A DNA stretch of 33,548 nucleotides, taken from Curtobacterium pusillum. GTDB lineage: Bacteria > Actinomycetota > Actinomycetes > Actinomycetales > Microbacteriaceae. Made by a program: the position numbers and the translations under genes. Location: contig NZ_VEIY01000013.1 in assembly GCF_007680845.1 (NCBI RefSeq), positions 1 through 33,548 of the forward strand. The letters are read 5' to 3'. The notes under the pieces were generated by a model. It saw nothing but the letters and a program-made list of their open reading frames with translations, was not told where the DNA came from and made no database searches. Every line of letters begins with the position of its first letter. Position 1 is the stretch's first letter. Shown here piece by piece: positions 7,550 to 15,974 of the stretch.

Positions 7550-9001
7550 ATGGGTCCGACAGAGGACGTCGAAGCGAGGTCCCCGCTGCTCGACGGTCGG
7601 TACCGCGTCGAGGAAGCGATCGGCCAGGGCGGCATGTCGGTCGTCTACCGCGCGGTCGACGAGAGCCTCGGCCGGCCCGTCGCCGTGAAGGTCTTCCACC
7701 CGGGCACCGTCGACATCGCCCGCCAGGAAGCCGAACTCGGCGTGCTCGCCTCGCTCGAGCACCACAACCTCGTCAGCCTCCTCGACGCCGGCGTCCTCAC
7801 CGGGCCCGACGGCGGACGGCAGCGGTACATCGTGATGGCGCTCGTCGTCGGCCAGGACCTCGAGGAGCGCCTGGCGCAGGGCCCCCTCGCCGTCCGGCAC
7901 ATCGCCGAGATCGGCTACGACATGGCCGAGGCCCTCGACTACATCCACGCCCGCGGCGTCGTGCACCGCGACATCAAGCCGTCGAACATCCTGCTCGTCG
8001 ACTACGGCAACGGCTCCGACCGTGCCCGGGCGCGGCTGACCGACTTCGGCATCGCCCTCGCCGCCGGCGTGGAACGGCTGACGGCGGACGGCGTCACCAC
8101 TGGCACCGCCGCGTACCTCAGCCCCGAGCAGGCCCGCGGCGCCGAGGTCGGACCGGCGAGCGATGTCTACTCCCTCGGCCTCGTGCTCCTGCAGTGCTTC
8201 ACCCGCCGCCGGGAGTTCCCGGGCTCGCTCGTCGAGTCCGCGGTCGCCCGACTGTCCCGCGACCCGGTGGTGCCGGAGCCGCTGCCCGAGCACTGGAAGA
8301 CCGTCCTCCGGGCGATGACGGCGCAGGACCCCCGCGACCGTCCGGCCGGCGCCGAACTCGTGACGCTCCTCCGCGACGTCGTCATCGCGGAGACCGCCGT
8401 CGCCGACCACGTCGTCGACACGGCCGCCGCAGCTGCGGCCGCCGCCACGCCTCCGCCGATGACCACCCCGGCGGACACGGACCGTCCGGCCACCCTCGAC
8501 GAGCTCCCCGACGAGGCCCTCCAGCGCACCACGGCGATGGCCGCGCGGCTCTTCGACGCCCCGATCGCCCTGGTCGAGGTGCTCGACGACGACCGGGAGT
8601 GGTCGCAGTCGTACATCGCCGAGGGGATCGACGACGCCGCGCGGAACATCAGCTTCCGCAACGGCTTCGCCCCGGTGCCCGTCCCCGTGGTGATCCCGGA
8701 CGGCTCGGTGCACCCGGAGATGCAGCGGAGTCCGCTCGTCACCGGTCCGCTCGGCATCCGCTTCTACGTCAGCGTCCCGCTCGTCACGCACGACGGGACG
8801 GCCATCGGGACGCTCGCCGTGCTCGACACCCGGCCGCGCCAGGCTACCGAGGCGGACCTCGCGAACCTGCACGACCTCGCGGCACTCGCCGTGACGCAGC
8901 TCGAGATCCGTCGCGAGTCACTCCGCACGACCAGCGAGTCCCTGCCGTTCCCGCCGGCGTCGCCCGCTCGGACGTCGGCCAGCGACGCCGGCACCGTCTG
9001 A
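7550..9001 (+). CDS. Soluble Ser/Thr protein kinase with C-terminal GAF-like domain
   Basis: The 483-residue protein has an N-terminal Hanks-type kinase: glycine loop IGQGGMSVVY, catalytic Lys K47 (VAVKVF), HRDIKPSNILL with D141, DFG with D165, and GTAAYLSPEQARG. An Ala-rich linker with AAAAAAAATPPP follows near 290-305. A GAF-like sensor domain follows at about 320-470 (APIALVEVLDDDREW ... FYVSVPLVTHDGTAIGTLAVLDT). There is no membrane segment and no PASTA repeat, so it differs from PknB and is probably cytosolic, sensing a small molecule or redox state. ATG 7550 is chosen because the kinase fold begins shortly after; ATG 7514 is possible. The next gene starts 3 nt after its stop. Confidence 0.9.
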   Translation: MGPTEDVEARSPLLDGRYRVEEAIGQGGMSVVYRAVDESLGRPVAVKVFHPGTVDIARQEAELGVLASLEHHNLVSLLDAGVLTGPDGGRQRYIVMALVVGQDLEERLAQGPLAVRHIAEIGYDMAEALDYIHARGVVHRDIKPSNILLVDYGNGSDRARARLTDFGIALAAGVERLTADGVTTGTAAYLSPEQARGAEVGPASDVYSLGLVLLQCFTRRREFPGSLVESAVARLSRDPVVPEPLPEHWKTVLRAMTAQDPRDRPAGAELVTLLRDVVIAETAVADHVVDTAAAAAAAATPPPMTTPADTDRPATLDELPDEALQRTTAMAARLFDAPIALVEVLDDDREWSQSYIAEGIDDAARNISFRNGFAPVPVPVVIPDGSVHPEMQRSPLVTGPLGIRFYVSVPLVTHDGTAIGTLAVLDTRPRQATEADLANLHDLAALAVTQLEIRRESLRTTSESLPFPPASPARTSASDAGTV

Positions 9002-9004
9002 CCG

Positions 9005-9953
9005 ATGACCACCGGCACCATCGGGGTCGTCGGCGTCGGCCGGATGGGGAGCGCCGTCCTCCGGCGACTGTGTGCCGCGGGTCGGACCGTGGTCGCGTCC
9101 GACGTCGACCCGTCCCGTGCAGCGGTCGCGACGGCGGCCGGAGCGCGCTGGTGCGCGGACGTCACCGAGGTGGCTGCGCACGCCGACGTGCTCGTCACGC
9201 TCCTGCCCGACGGTACGGTCCTCGACCCGGCGGTCCCGGACGCCGCGCTCGCCGCAGCCGGGGCCCGCTCCGCCGCCGGGGCCCGCTCCGGTGGCGCGGC
9301 CGTCTGGCTCGACCTGACCTCGGGGTCCCCGGAGACCACGACGCGGGCGGCCGCTCGTGCCGACGCCCACGGTGTGCCGTTCGTCTCGGCCCCGATCGGC
9401 GGCGACCCCGACGACGCGGCGGCGGGCCGACTGTCCTTCTTCGTGGGGGGGTCCCGCCGCTGCCGTCGGACGGGTCCGTCCCGTGCTCGACGACCTCGCG
9501 GACGACGGTGGGGTCCGGATCATCGGGGACGACCCGGCGCACGCGCAGGTCGTCAAGCTCCTCGTCAACGCGCTGTGGTTCGCCCATGCCACCGTGACGG
9601 CCGAGGCACTGCAGACCGCTCAGCGTGCCGGGATCAAGCCCGCGGCGCTGCAGCGGCTGCTCGTGGGCACGGCGGGCGCGAGCGCGTTCTCCGACCGGTA
9701 CCTGCCGCGGTTCCTCGCCGGGGACGACTTCGCCACGTTCGGGCTCGACGGGGTGGTCACCGAGCTGCGGGACGTGGCGCGGATGGCGGCCGGACTGGAG
9801 CTCCCACTGCTCGAGCGGTCGCTCAGCCTGCACGAAGCGGCGCTGGCGGCGTTCGGACCGGTGCCGGGGGAGCTGCTCGCCGTGCGGCTGCTCGAGGAGC
9901 GGAACGGCATCCCGCTCCGTGGGCAGGACGACCCGGACGTCAGCGCTCGGTGA
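9005..9953 (+). pseudogene. Beta-hydroxyacid dehydrogenase-like gene (NAD-binding domain of 6-phosphogluconate dehydrogenase type), frameshifted
   Basis: The first frame gives the Rossmann half (IGVVGVGRMGSAVLRRL, SDVDPSR, DVLVTLLPDG, APIGGDPDDAAAGRLSFFVGG). After a run of seven G at 9445-9451 homology moves to the +1 frame, which supplies VRPVLDDL, the catalytic-Lys helix HAQVVKLLVNALWFA, and the helical domain to the TGA at 9951-9953. Six G instead of seven would restore a single protein of about 315 residues of the 3-hydroxyisobutyrate dehydrogenase / imine reductase superfamily. It is either a true recent null allele, a phase-variable tract or a base-calling error. It lies 3 nt after the kinase and its 3' end overlaps the TPR gene by 14 bp. 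Confidence 0.85.
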
Positions 9954-10500
9954 GGTCGGCCGCGTAGGCCAGCACCGACCGGTGGTACCGCGGCAGGGTC
10001 GGTTCGACCGCCTCGATCGCCACCCGCAGCGCTTCGTCGACCCGTCCCGCGCTGTGCAGGGCGAGCGCGAGAAACACCCGCGGAGCCGCACCCGTCGACG
10101 GGTGCTCGGGAGCGTCGCGGAGCATCGCGATCGCCTCGTCCACCCGGCCGAGGTTCCGGAGCGTCGACGCGTGCTGCACGGCGAGCTGCGCGGCCCGGGC
10201 CGGGTCCACCTCGGCCAGCCCGGCAGCGGTCGCCGCCGCGTACTGCTGGTCGGCTTCCGCCTCGTGCCCGGCCGAGTCCAGCGCCCCGCCGAGTTCGCAC
10301 GCGCCGAGCGCCGGGTGCGGTGCCACGGCGGCGAGGTCGCGCATGCGCGCGACGCGCGCCTCGTCGTCGACGGTGTCGTCCGCCCAGAGCGCCGCGACCC
10401 GACGTTCCCACGCATCGGTCTGGAGGCGCGGGGCGGCGCCGACCCGCGCCTCCAGACCGTCGCCTGGTCCCGTCGACCGCGTCCCGCTCGCTTCGTCCAT
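9940..10500 (-). CDS. Small tetratricopeptide-repeat protein
   Basis: The 186-residue helical protein resembles actinobacterial TPR_5 proteins: WERRVAALWADDTVDDEARVA, then helix pairs such as LGACELGGALDSAGHEAEADQ, QHASTLRNLGRVDEAIAML and LALALHSAGRVDEALRVAIE. It is probably a protein-interaction scaffold with no catalytic residues. ATG 10500 has a minus-strand TACGCT -10 at 10507-10512, 6 nt upstream (leaderless). Residues about 14-28 (GLEARVGAAPRLQT) are encoded by a copy of the dispersed palindrome, just before the conserved domain, so the N-terminal extension seems to be formed by an inserted repeat. It overlaps the preceding convergent gene by 14 bp. Confidence 0.82.
   Translation of the reverse strand: MDEASGTRSTGPGDGLEARVGAAPRLQTDAWERRVAALWADDTVDDEARVARMRDLAAVAPHPALGACELGGALDSAGHEAEADQQYAAATAAGLAEVDPARAAQLAVQHASTLRNLGRVDEAIAMLRDAPEHPSTGAAPRVFLALALHSAGRVDEALRVAIEAVEPTLPRYHRSVLAYAADLTER
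10416..10459. repeat. Palindrome copy C, inside the TPR coding sequence
   Basis: The 17-bp arms CGGTCTGGAGGCGCGGG (10416-10432) and its exact complement (10443-10459) enclose a 10-nt loop. It is the only full copy within a gene, encoding residues about 14-28 of the TPR protein. The arms differ from copy A by compensating changes (GGACTGG to GGTCTGG). Confidence 0.82.
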
Positions 10501-10506
10501 CCGGCC

Positions 10507-10512
10507 AGCGTA
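10507..10512 (-). promoter_or_regulatory. -10 box of the TPR gene (leaderless)
   Basis: TACGCT on the minus strand ends 6 nt before ATG 10500. It sits in the 19-bp gap after the DUF6807 stop, so the TPR gene can be transcribed independently of the operon upstream. Confidence 0.5.
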
Positions 10513-10519
10513 GGGGCGA

Positions 10520-11311
10520 TCAGTCCCGGATCGTGGCGCGGAAGGAGCGGACCAGCGGGACGCCGGGGCCGACGCGCGCGGGCTGGTCCCACGCGAGTGC
10601 GGACCCGATCGCCGGGTACTCGGCGACGCGGACGAACCACGGGTCGCGGTGGTCGAGCGCCTCGATCCGGACGGTCGCCGCGCCGCCGTCGAACCGCGCC
10701 GACCACTGGACCCACGGTGCGACGGAGCCGTGCACGGCGGCTTCGCCCGCGGCGTCGATCGTCCGGACGGTGACGTCCGTGCAGGGCGGGAACCGCCAGA
10801 AGAACCCGCCGTAGCCCGCGCCGACCCGGCCGTTGCTGCCGGGGCTGCCGAGCTGGACCGCGGCGTCGCCGGGGGTCCGGAAGGACGAGGACCAGGTGAG
10901 CTCCCAGCCCCCGTCGACCGGGCGCCACGCGAGCGACCGGTCCTCGTGCAGGCGGACCGCGTCGTCGGGCCCGCGCCAAAGGACCTCCTGCTGCAGGGTG
11001 GGTCCGTGGCTGCCGGCGTGCGCCACCGTCGCGCGGCCGTGGTCGTCCCGCCGGACGTAGCCCTCGCCGCGGACGTAGGTCGGGCCACCCCAGCAGTTCA
11101 CGCCGTCGAGGTCCGGGATCGCGAAACCGACGCCGCAGTGCCAGTCGTGGTCGGGCGGGTGGTGAGCGCTGACGACCGCGCCGCCGAGCGTCCGGACCGG
11201 GTGCAGGTACGGGCGGGGCGAGGACGTCGCGATCGTCCCGGCGCCGTCGAGGGCCGACGCGACCGTCGTCCCCTCGACGGTGAGCTCGTGGAGCACCGCG
11301 TCCGGTGTCAC
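10520..11311 (-). CDS. DUF6807 (PmoA-like) family protein
   Basis: The 263-residue protein matches the DUF6807 family: SSPRPYLHPVRTLGG, HPPDHDWHCGVGFAI, DGVNCWGGPTYV, and a C-terminal beta-rich part with WVQWSARFDG. Many annotations call this family PmoA by mistake; it is not a methane monooxygenase subunit. Family members often occur in carbohydrate-use loci and may act on or bind sugars, but no activity is established here. GTG 11311 overlaps the methyltransferase stop by 4 bp (GTGA), so the pair is translationally coupled. The longer open frame upstream is arginine-rich antisense sequence and was not used. Confidence 0.8.
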   Translation of the reverse strand: MTPDAVLHELTVEGTTVASALDGAGTIATSSPRPYLHPVRTLGGAVVSAHHPPDHDWHCGVGFAIPDLDGVNCWGGPTYVRGEGYVRRDDHGRATVAHAGSHGPTLQQEVLWRGPDDAVRLHEDRSLAWRPVDGGWELTWSSSFRTPGDAAVQLGSPGSNGRVGAGYGGFFWRFPPCTDVTVRTIDAAGEAAVHGSVAPWVQWSARFDGGAATVRIEALDHRDPWFVRVAEYPAIGSALAWDQPARVGPGVPLVRSFRATIRD

Positions 11312-11934
11312 CCGCGGCGCCGGACGAGCACGACGCTGTCGACCGTGCGGTGCTCGTGCCCGTCCGGGGTCGTCGTCACCCGTGGTCGCTCGGACGCCTC
11401 GAGCACCTCCCACGCGTCGTCGAGCCGCAGCGCCGCCAGGTCCTCGCCGGGGGACGGGAACCGGTACGACTGCATCTCCTCCGGCAGGTCCCCGTGCGGT
11501 GGCGCGGCGTGCGCGGTCACGAGCAGTCGACCGCCGGCCGCCACGAGGGTGGCGGCCCGCCGGAGGATCTCGGCGCGGGGGATCTCCACCGGCCACGACT
11601 GCAGGAACGACGCCGTGACGAGGTCTTGGCCGCCGTCGTCCGTCCACGTCGCGAGGTCGGCCGCCACGAAGCGCGTCCGCTCGCCGACACCCGCTCGTGA
11701 GGCCGCGGCCGCGGCGCGGTCGACCGCCGTCGCGGACAGGTCCACGCCCGTGACGGTCCAGCCGTGCTCGGCGAGCCAGACGGCGTCACCGCCCTCACCG
11801 CACCCGAGGTCGAGCGCCCGCCCGGGTGGCAGCGACGCCGCCACGGACTCGAGCACGGCGTTCACCCGGCCCGACCAGATGCCGTCGCGTTCGGCGTACC
11901 GGGTCTCCCACCAGGTGCGGGCGTCGCTGGTCAC
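11308..11934 (-). CDS. Class I SAM-dependent methyltransferase
   Basis: The protein of about 208 residues has motif I ALDLGCGEGGDAVWLAEHG, motif II acidic residue GVDLSATAVD, and post motifs TRFVAADLATW and AAGGRLLVTAHA. The opening TSDARTWWETRYAERDGIWSGRVN is typical of the small thiopurine/TehB-like methyltransferases of actinobacteria. The substrate is unknown. GTG 11934 is preferred because conserved sequence begins there; GTG 11958 and TTG 12015 are in frame upstream, and no candidate has a clear ribosome site or leaderless -10. It is first in a two-gene unit with the DUF6807 gene. Confidence 0.85.
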   Translation of the reverse strand: MTSDARTWWETRYAERDGIWSGRVNAVLESVAASLPPGRALDLGCGEGGDAVWLAEHGWTVTGVDLSATAVDRAAAAASRAGVGERTRFVAADLATWTDDGGQDLVTASFLQSWPVEIPRAEILRRAATLVAAGGRLLVTAHAAPPHGDLPEEMQSYRFPSPGEDLAALRLDDAWEVLEASERPRVTTTPDGHEHRTVDSVVLVRRRG

Positions 11935-12000
11935 CGTGGGCTCGTCGTGTTGGTGCACGTGCTCAGTGCACACGACACCGCGCACTCGGGACAAGTGCTG

Positions 12001-12015
12001 TTGCCGGATCGGCAA
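12001..12015. promoter_or_regulatory. Inverted repeat TTGCCG-GAT-CGGCAA upstream of the GT2-acyltransferase gene
   Basis: Perfect 6-bp arms with a 3-bp spacer lie in the roughly 220-bp divergent region between the methyltransferase and the large fusion gene. It is a possible operator. A second symmetric segment, GTGCAC...GTGCAC, lies at about 11954-11972. The rest of the region shows no gene. Confidence 0.35.
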
Positions 12016-12158
12016 GGAGGGAGGACGTCCCCCGTTCGAGGGGCAACCTGCCAGCTGCCCGTAACCCGCCGGTCACTCACGGCGCGCCCGGAACCCGCAC
12101 CATCGAACGATCGCACCACGACAGCATCCATCACGCCTGGAGCAGGGGAAGGCCCGAG

Positions 12159-15100
12159 ATGACGTCCACGGACACGGTGGTCGATGCGCGCTCTGGAGCG
12201 CCGACCACGAGCAGCACGGAGTACCTCCCGGCACCGCCGACCGATCGCGAGAAGTACTGGTACCTGGGCCCGCAGCACCGCTGGATGCTGTTCGCCCAGG
12301 CGGCGGCGTTCGCACTCATCGCCTCGAGCATCTGGCGGTTCGCCACGTCGGCCCCCGGGCTGCTGGTGTTCCTCATCCCGACGACGTTGTACTGCCTGAC
12401 GCTCTGCATCTCGCTCGCGACGAGTTCCCGGCGCAAGCGGTTCCGGAAGCGCGACCACGTCGAACGGGTGCGGAACTGGCAGCCCGGCCGCTACCCGACG
12501 GTGGACGTCTTCCTACCCACCGCGGGGGAGCCGATCGCGATCCTCGCGAACACCTACCACTGGGTGTCGAAGCACCGCTGGCCGACCACGCTCACCGTGT
12601 ACGTGCTCGACGACGGGGACCGCCCCGAGGTCGCCGAGCTCGCCCGACGGTACGGCTACACGTACGAGGTCCGGTCGGACCGCGGCCACCTCAAGAAGGC
12701 CGGCAACCTGCGGCACGGCTACGACACGAGCACCGGCGACCTCATCGCGGTGTTCGACGCCGACTTCGTGCCCCGCGCCGACTTCCTGCACGAACTGGTG
12801 CCCTACTTCGACGACCAGGCCGTCGGCATCGTGCAGTCCCCGCAGTTCTTCGACGCGCGCAAGGGCATGCACTGGCTGCAACGCACGGCCGGTGCGACGC
12901 AGGAGCTCTTCTACCGCTGGATCCAGCCGGCCCGCGACCGCTCGAACGCGGCGATCTGCGTCGGCACGTGTGCGATCTACCGGCGCTCCGCCCTGGAACT
13001 GGCGGGCGGCTTCGCCCAGATCGGCCACTCCGAGGACGTGCACACCGGCGTCAACCTCATGCGGGTCGGGTTCCTCGTCCGGTACGTGCCGGTCCTGGTG
13101 TCGAAGGGCATCTGCCCCGACGACCTCGCGTCGTTCCTCAACCAGCAGTACCGCTGGTGCACGGGCTCGATGTCGCTCCTCGCCGACACGAGCTTCCACG
13201 ACAACCCGCACATCACGCTGCGGCAGCGGATGTGCTTCTGGTCCGGGTTCCTCTACTACATCTCCACCGCGGTCAACGTGTTCCTGTCGCCGCTGCCCGG
13301 GCTCGTGATGCTCTTCGGCCTGCCGCAGTGGATCATGCCGCAGAACTCGATCTGGCTGCTCGGCGCGATGCTCATGTGGTTCGTGGTCGTCCCGGTCATG
13401 TACAAGTCCCACTGGCGCATCGACGTCCTCCGGATCCAGTCGCTCTACTCGTTCGCCCACGCCGTGGCGATCGTGCACGTGCTCACCGGGAAGACCCGCG
13501 AGTGGGTCCCGACCGGCGCCGCGAAGAAGGTGACCACCCCGCTCGGCACGCAGATCGCCCGCGTGATGCGGGTCACCGTCACGCTCTCGCTGCTCGTGAC
13601 GTGGGCGGGGCTGGCGTGGGCCACCGTCCGCTTCGGCTTCGACGTGCTCTGGGCGATGTGGATCCTCGCCGCGATCCACGCCTACGTGCAGGTCCCGATG
13701 CTGTTCCTGACGGTCCCGGAGTCGCCGAAGCGCCGCGCCACCGTGCGGGCGGCCGACGCTGAGGCGCCCACGCTGCCGGCCGCGCCGCTGTCGCCCGCGG
13801 TGACCCCGTCGTCACCCGTCGGGTCCCTGCCGGAGCCCCAGCGCGCCTCCAGTCCGACCGCCGGAGGGCCCCGGTTCGGCGAGCGGCTGGACCCGGTCGC
13901 GCTCGCTGCGACCGCCGCCCCGGTCGAGGAGCCCGTGCAGGCCGAGCACCCCCAGGCGGTCGGCCCGCGCCGGTTCCGGCCGGACATCCAGGGGCTCCGC
14001 GCGGTCGCGGTGCTGCTCGTCGTGGTCTACCACGCGGGTGCGCCGGTCCTCACCGGCGGGTACGTCGGGGTGGACGTGTTCTTCGCCATCTCCGGGTTCC
14101 TCATCACCGGGCAGCTGCTCCGCGAGGTCGAACGGAAGGGCCGGATCGACTTCGGCGCCTTCTACGCCGGGCGCATCCGGCGGCTGCTGCCCACCGCGCT
14201 GCTCGTCATCGCCGTCACCGTGGTGGCCACGCGGGTGTTCGACTCCATCCTCCGCGCCTCGAACGTGGCGTGGGACGGTGTCGCCGCGACGTTCTTCTCG
14301 CTCAACTACCGGCTCGCCGCACAGGGCGTCGACTACCAGGCGGCGGACGGGCCGGCCTCGCCGCTCGAGCACTTCTGGTCGCTCGGCGTCGAGGAGCAGT
14401 TCTACCTGCTCTGGCCGCTCCTGCTGACGCTCGCGATCGTGCTGTGGAAGCGGCACCGGCGCCTGGCGATGACCGCTGTGGTGACGCTCGTGGCCGGCGC
14501 GTCGATGTGGGCCTCCGTGACGATCACGGCGCACGACTCCCCGCTGGCGTACTTCTCGATGCAGACCCGCGCGTGGGAGCTCGCTGCCGGGGCGTTCCTG
14601 GCGATCGGGGCCCGGTACCTGCTGCGGATGCCGGTCGTCGTGCAGGTCACGCTCACCTGGCTCGGGCTCGGCGCGATCGTGTCGAGCGCGTTCCTGTACT
14701 CGGACGAGACCCCGTTCCCCGGGACGGCCGCGCTCCTGCCGGTCCTCGGTGCCTGCGCGGTGATCGCCGGCGGCGGGGTGTACCGGCGCGGATCGGCCGA
14801 GTCGCTCCTCGGTCGCCGGCCGTTCCAGGCGATCGGGAAGGTGTCGTACGGCTGGTACCTATGGCACTGGCCGATGGTCGTGCTCGTCCCCGTGATGGTG
14901 AACCGCGACCTCGGGTGGCCGGAGAAGCTCGAGGTGATGGCCGTCGCGCTGTGGGTGGCGACGATCACCTACCACCTCATCGAGTCGCCGTCCGCCCGGG
15001 CACGGTGGGGCCGCATCCGGTGGGCCGCTGTCGGCGCGACCGCGGCGGCGCTGACCACGGCGACCGCGGTCGTGGTCGTCGTCTCGGTGCCGGCGCTCGT

Positions 15101-15974
15101 CGGCGGGGGCGGGACCGTGCAGGCCGCGAGACTCGACCAGGGGAGCACGCGGGAGATCCAGTCGACGATCCAGTCCGCGCTGTCGACGTCGGACGTCCCG
15201 GCGAACCTCACGCCGAGCCTCACCGCCGCCGCCGACGACCAGCCGGCCTCGACCGACGACGGATGCCACGCGGGGTACCTGCAGATCAAGCAGAAGTCGT
15301 GCGTGTACGGCGACCCGCACGGGTCACGGACGGTGGTGCTCTGGGGCGATTCGCACGCGCAGCAGTGGCTGCCGGCGCTCGACGCCGCCGGGAAGTCCGA
15401 GGGGTGGAAGGTCGTCGCGTGGACGAAGGCCGCGTGCCCGGTCGCGATGGACGTCGAGCTGTTCAACTCGTCGCTCAAGCGCACGTACACCGAGTGCCCG
15501 GAGTGGCGCGACGCCTCGATGAAGCGCATCGAGGCCCTGGCTCCCGACCTCGTGGTGATGGCCCAGTCGGACAACGTGCCCGGCAAGCAGGTGTCGAACA
15601 CCACGTGGGCGGACGGCACCGCCGAGACCGCTGCCACCATGCAGGCCGCCGGGCTCAAGACCGTGTACATGCTCGACACCCCGGTGCCGGAGGGGGACGC
15701 GGTGTCGTGCGTGGCCGAGCACCTCGACGCGGTCCGGGACTGCAACCAGTCCGAACAGCGGGCGTACGCGGTGTCCGGGCGGCACGAGGACGTCGCGGCC
15801 ACCGTGCGGGCGGCGGGCGTGCCGACCGTGGAGCCGCGCGACTGGTTCTGCACCGCGGACGGGTGCCCGGTGGTGGTGCAGGACAAGCTCGTGTACCGCG
15901 ACAAGACGCACATGTCGACGGCGTACAGCCGGTGGCTGGAGCCCCTCGTGGCGCCGTTGTTGCGCGCGGCGTAG
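12159..15974 (+). CDS. Fusion of a cellulose-synthase-like GT2 glycosyltransferase with an acyltransferase-3/SGNH O-acetyltransferase
   Basis: One frame of 1271 residues. Part 1 (about 35-555) is a membrane GT2 enzyme: two N-terminal TM segments, LDDGD, DAD at 200-202, HSEDVHTG, QQYRW at 329-333 (QxxRW), then several TM segments. Part 2 (605 to about 965) is acyltransferase-3: FRPDIQGLRAVAVLLVVVYH, GVDVFFAISGFLIT, SLGVEEQFYLLWPLL, multiple TM segments. Part 3 (about 1040-1271) is an extracytoplasmic SGNH domain: GDSHAQQW with S1065, and D1248-K-T-H1251. A Pro/Ala-rich linker of about 60 residues joins parts 1 and 2. It probably makes and O-acetylates an exported polysaccharide. ATG 12159 has GGGGAAGG upstream. 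There is no PilZ domain. A half copy of the palindromic repeat sits in the linker at 13842-13856. Confidence 0.92.
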   Translation: MTSTDTVVDARSGAPTTSSTEYLPAPPTDREKYWYLGPQHRWMLFAQAAAFALIASSIWRFATSAPGLLVFLIPTTLYCLTLCISLATSSRRKRFRKRDHVERVRNWQPGRYPTVDVFLPTAGEPIAILANTYHWVSKHRWPTTLTVYVLDDGDRPEVAELARRYGYTYEVRSDRGHLKKAGNLRHGYDTSTGDLIAVFDADFVPRADFLHELVPYFDDQAVGIVQSPQFFDARKGMHWLQRTAGATQELFYRWIQPARDRSNAAICVGTCAIYRRSALELAGGFAQIGHSEDVHTGVNLMRVGFLVRYVPVLVSKGICPDDLASFLNQQYRWCTGSMSLLADTSFHDNPHITLRQRMCFWSGFLYYISTAVNVFLSPLPGLVMLFGLPQWIMPQNSIWLLGAMLMWFVVVPVMYKSHWRIDVLRIQSLYSFAHAVAIVHVLTGKTREWVPTGAAKKVTTPLGTQIARVMRVTVTLSLLVTWAGLAWATVRFGFDVLWAMWILAAIHAYVQVPMLFLTVPESPKRRATVRAADAEAPTLPAAPLSPAVTPSSPVGSLPEPQRASSPTAGGPRFGERLDPVALAATAAPVEEPVQAEHPQAVGPRRFRPDIQGLRAVAVLLVVVYHAGAPVLTGGYVGVDVFFAISGFLITGQLLREVERKGRIDFGAFYAGRIRRLLPTALLVIAVTVVATRVFDSILRASNVAWDGVAATFFSLNYRLAAQGVDYQAADGPASPLEHFWSLGVEEQFYLLWPLLLTLAIVLWKRHRRLAMTAVVTLVAGASMWASVTITAHDSPLAYFSMQTRAWELAAGAFLAIGARYLLRMPVVVQVTLTWLGLGAIVSSAFLYSDETPFPGTAALLPVLGACAVIAGGGVYRRGSAESLLGRRPFQAIGKVSYGWYLWHWPMVVLVPVMVNRDLGWPEKLEVMAVALWVATITYHLIESPSARARWGRIRWAAVGATAAALTTATAVVVVVSVPALVGGGGTVQAARLDQGSTREIQSTIQSALSTSDVPANLTPSLTAAADDQPASTDDGCHAGYLQIKQKSCVYGDPHGSRTVVLWGDSHAQQWLPALDAAGKSEGWKVVAWTKAACPVAMDVELFNSSLKRTYTECPEWRDASMKRIEALAPDLVVMAQSDNVPGKQVSNTTWADGTAETAATMQAAGLKTVYMLDTPVPEGDAVSCVAEHLDAVRDCNQSEQRAYAVSGRHEDVAATVRAAGVPTVEPRDWFCTADGCPVVVQDKLVYRDKTHMSTAYSRWLEPLVAPLLRAA
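13842..13856. repeat. Half-site of the palindrome family at the fusion junction
   Basis: CGCGCCTCCAGTCCG is identical to part of the right arm of copy A (172-186). It lies in the linker between the glycosyltransferase and acyltransferase modules. No matching left arm is nearby. It could mark where a former intergenic terminator was read into one gene, or be chance in GC-rich sequence. Confidence 0.5.

Noticed and set aside
10520..11311. Methane monooxygenase subunit (PmoA)
   Set aside because: The name comes from mislabelled DUF6807 entries; the protein is soluble and has no membrane segments or copper-site pattern of real PmoA.
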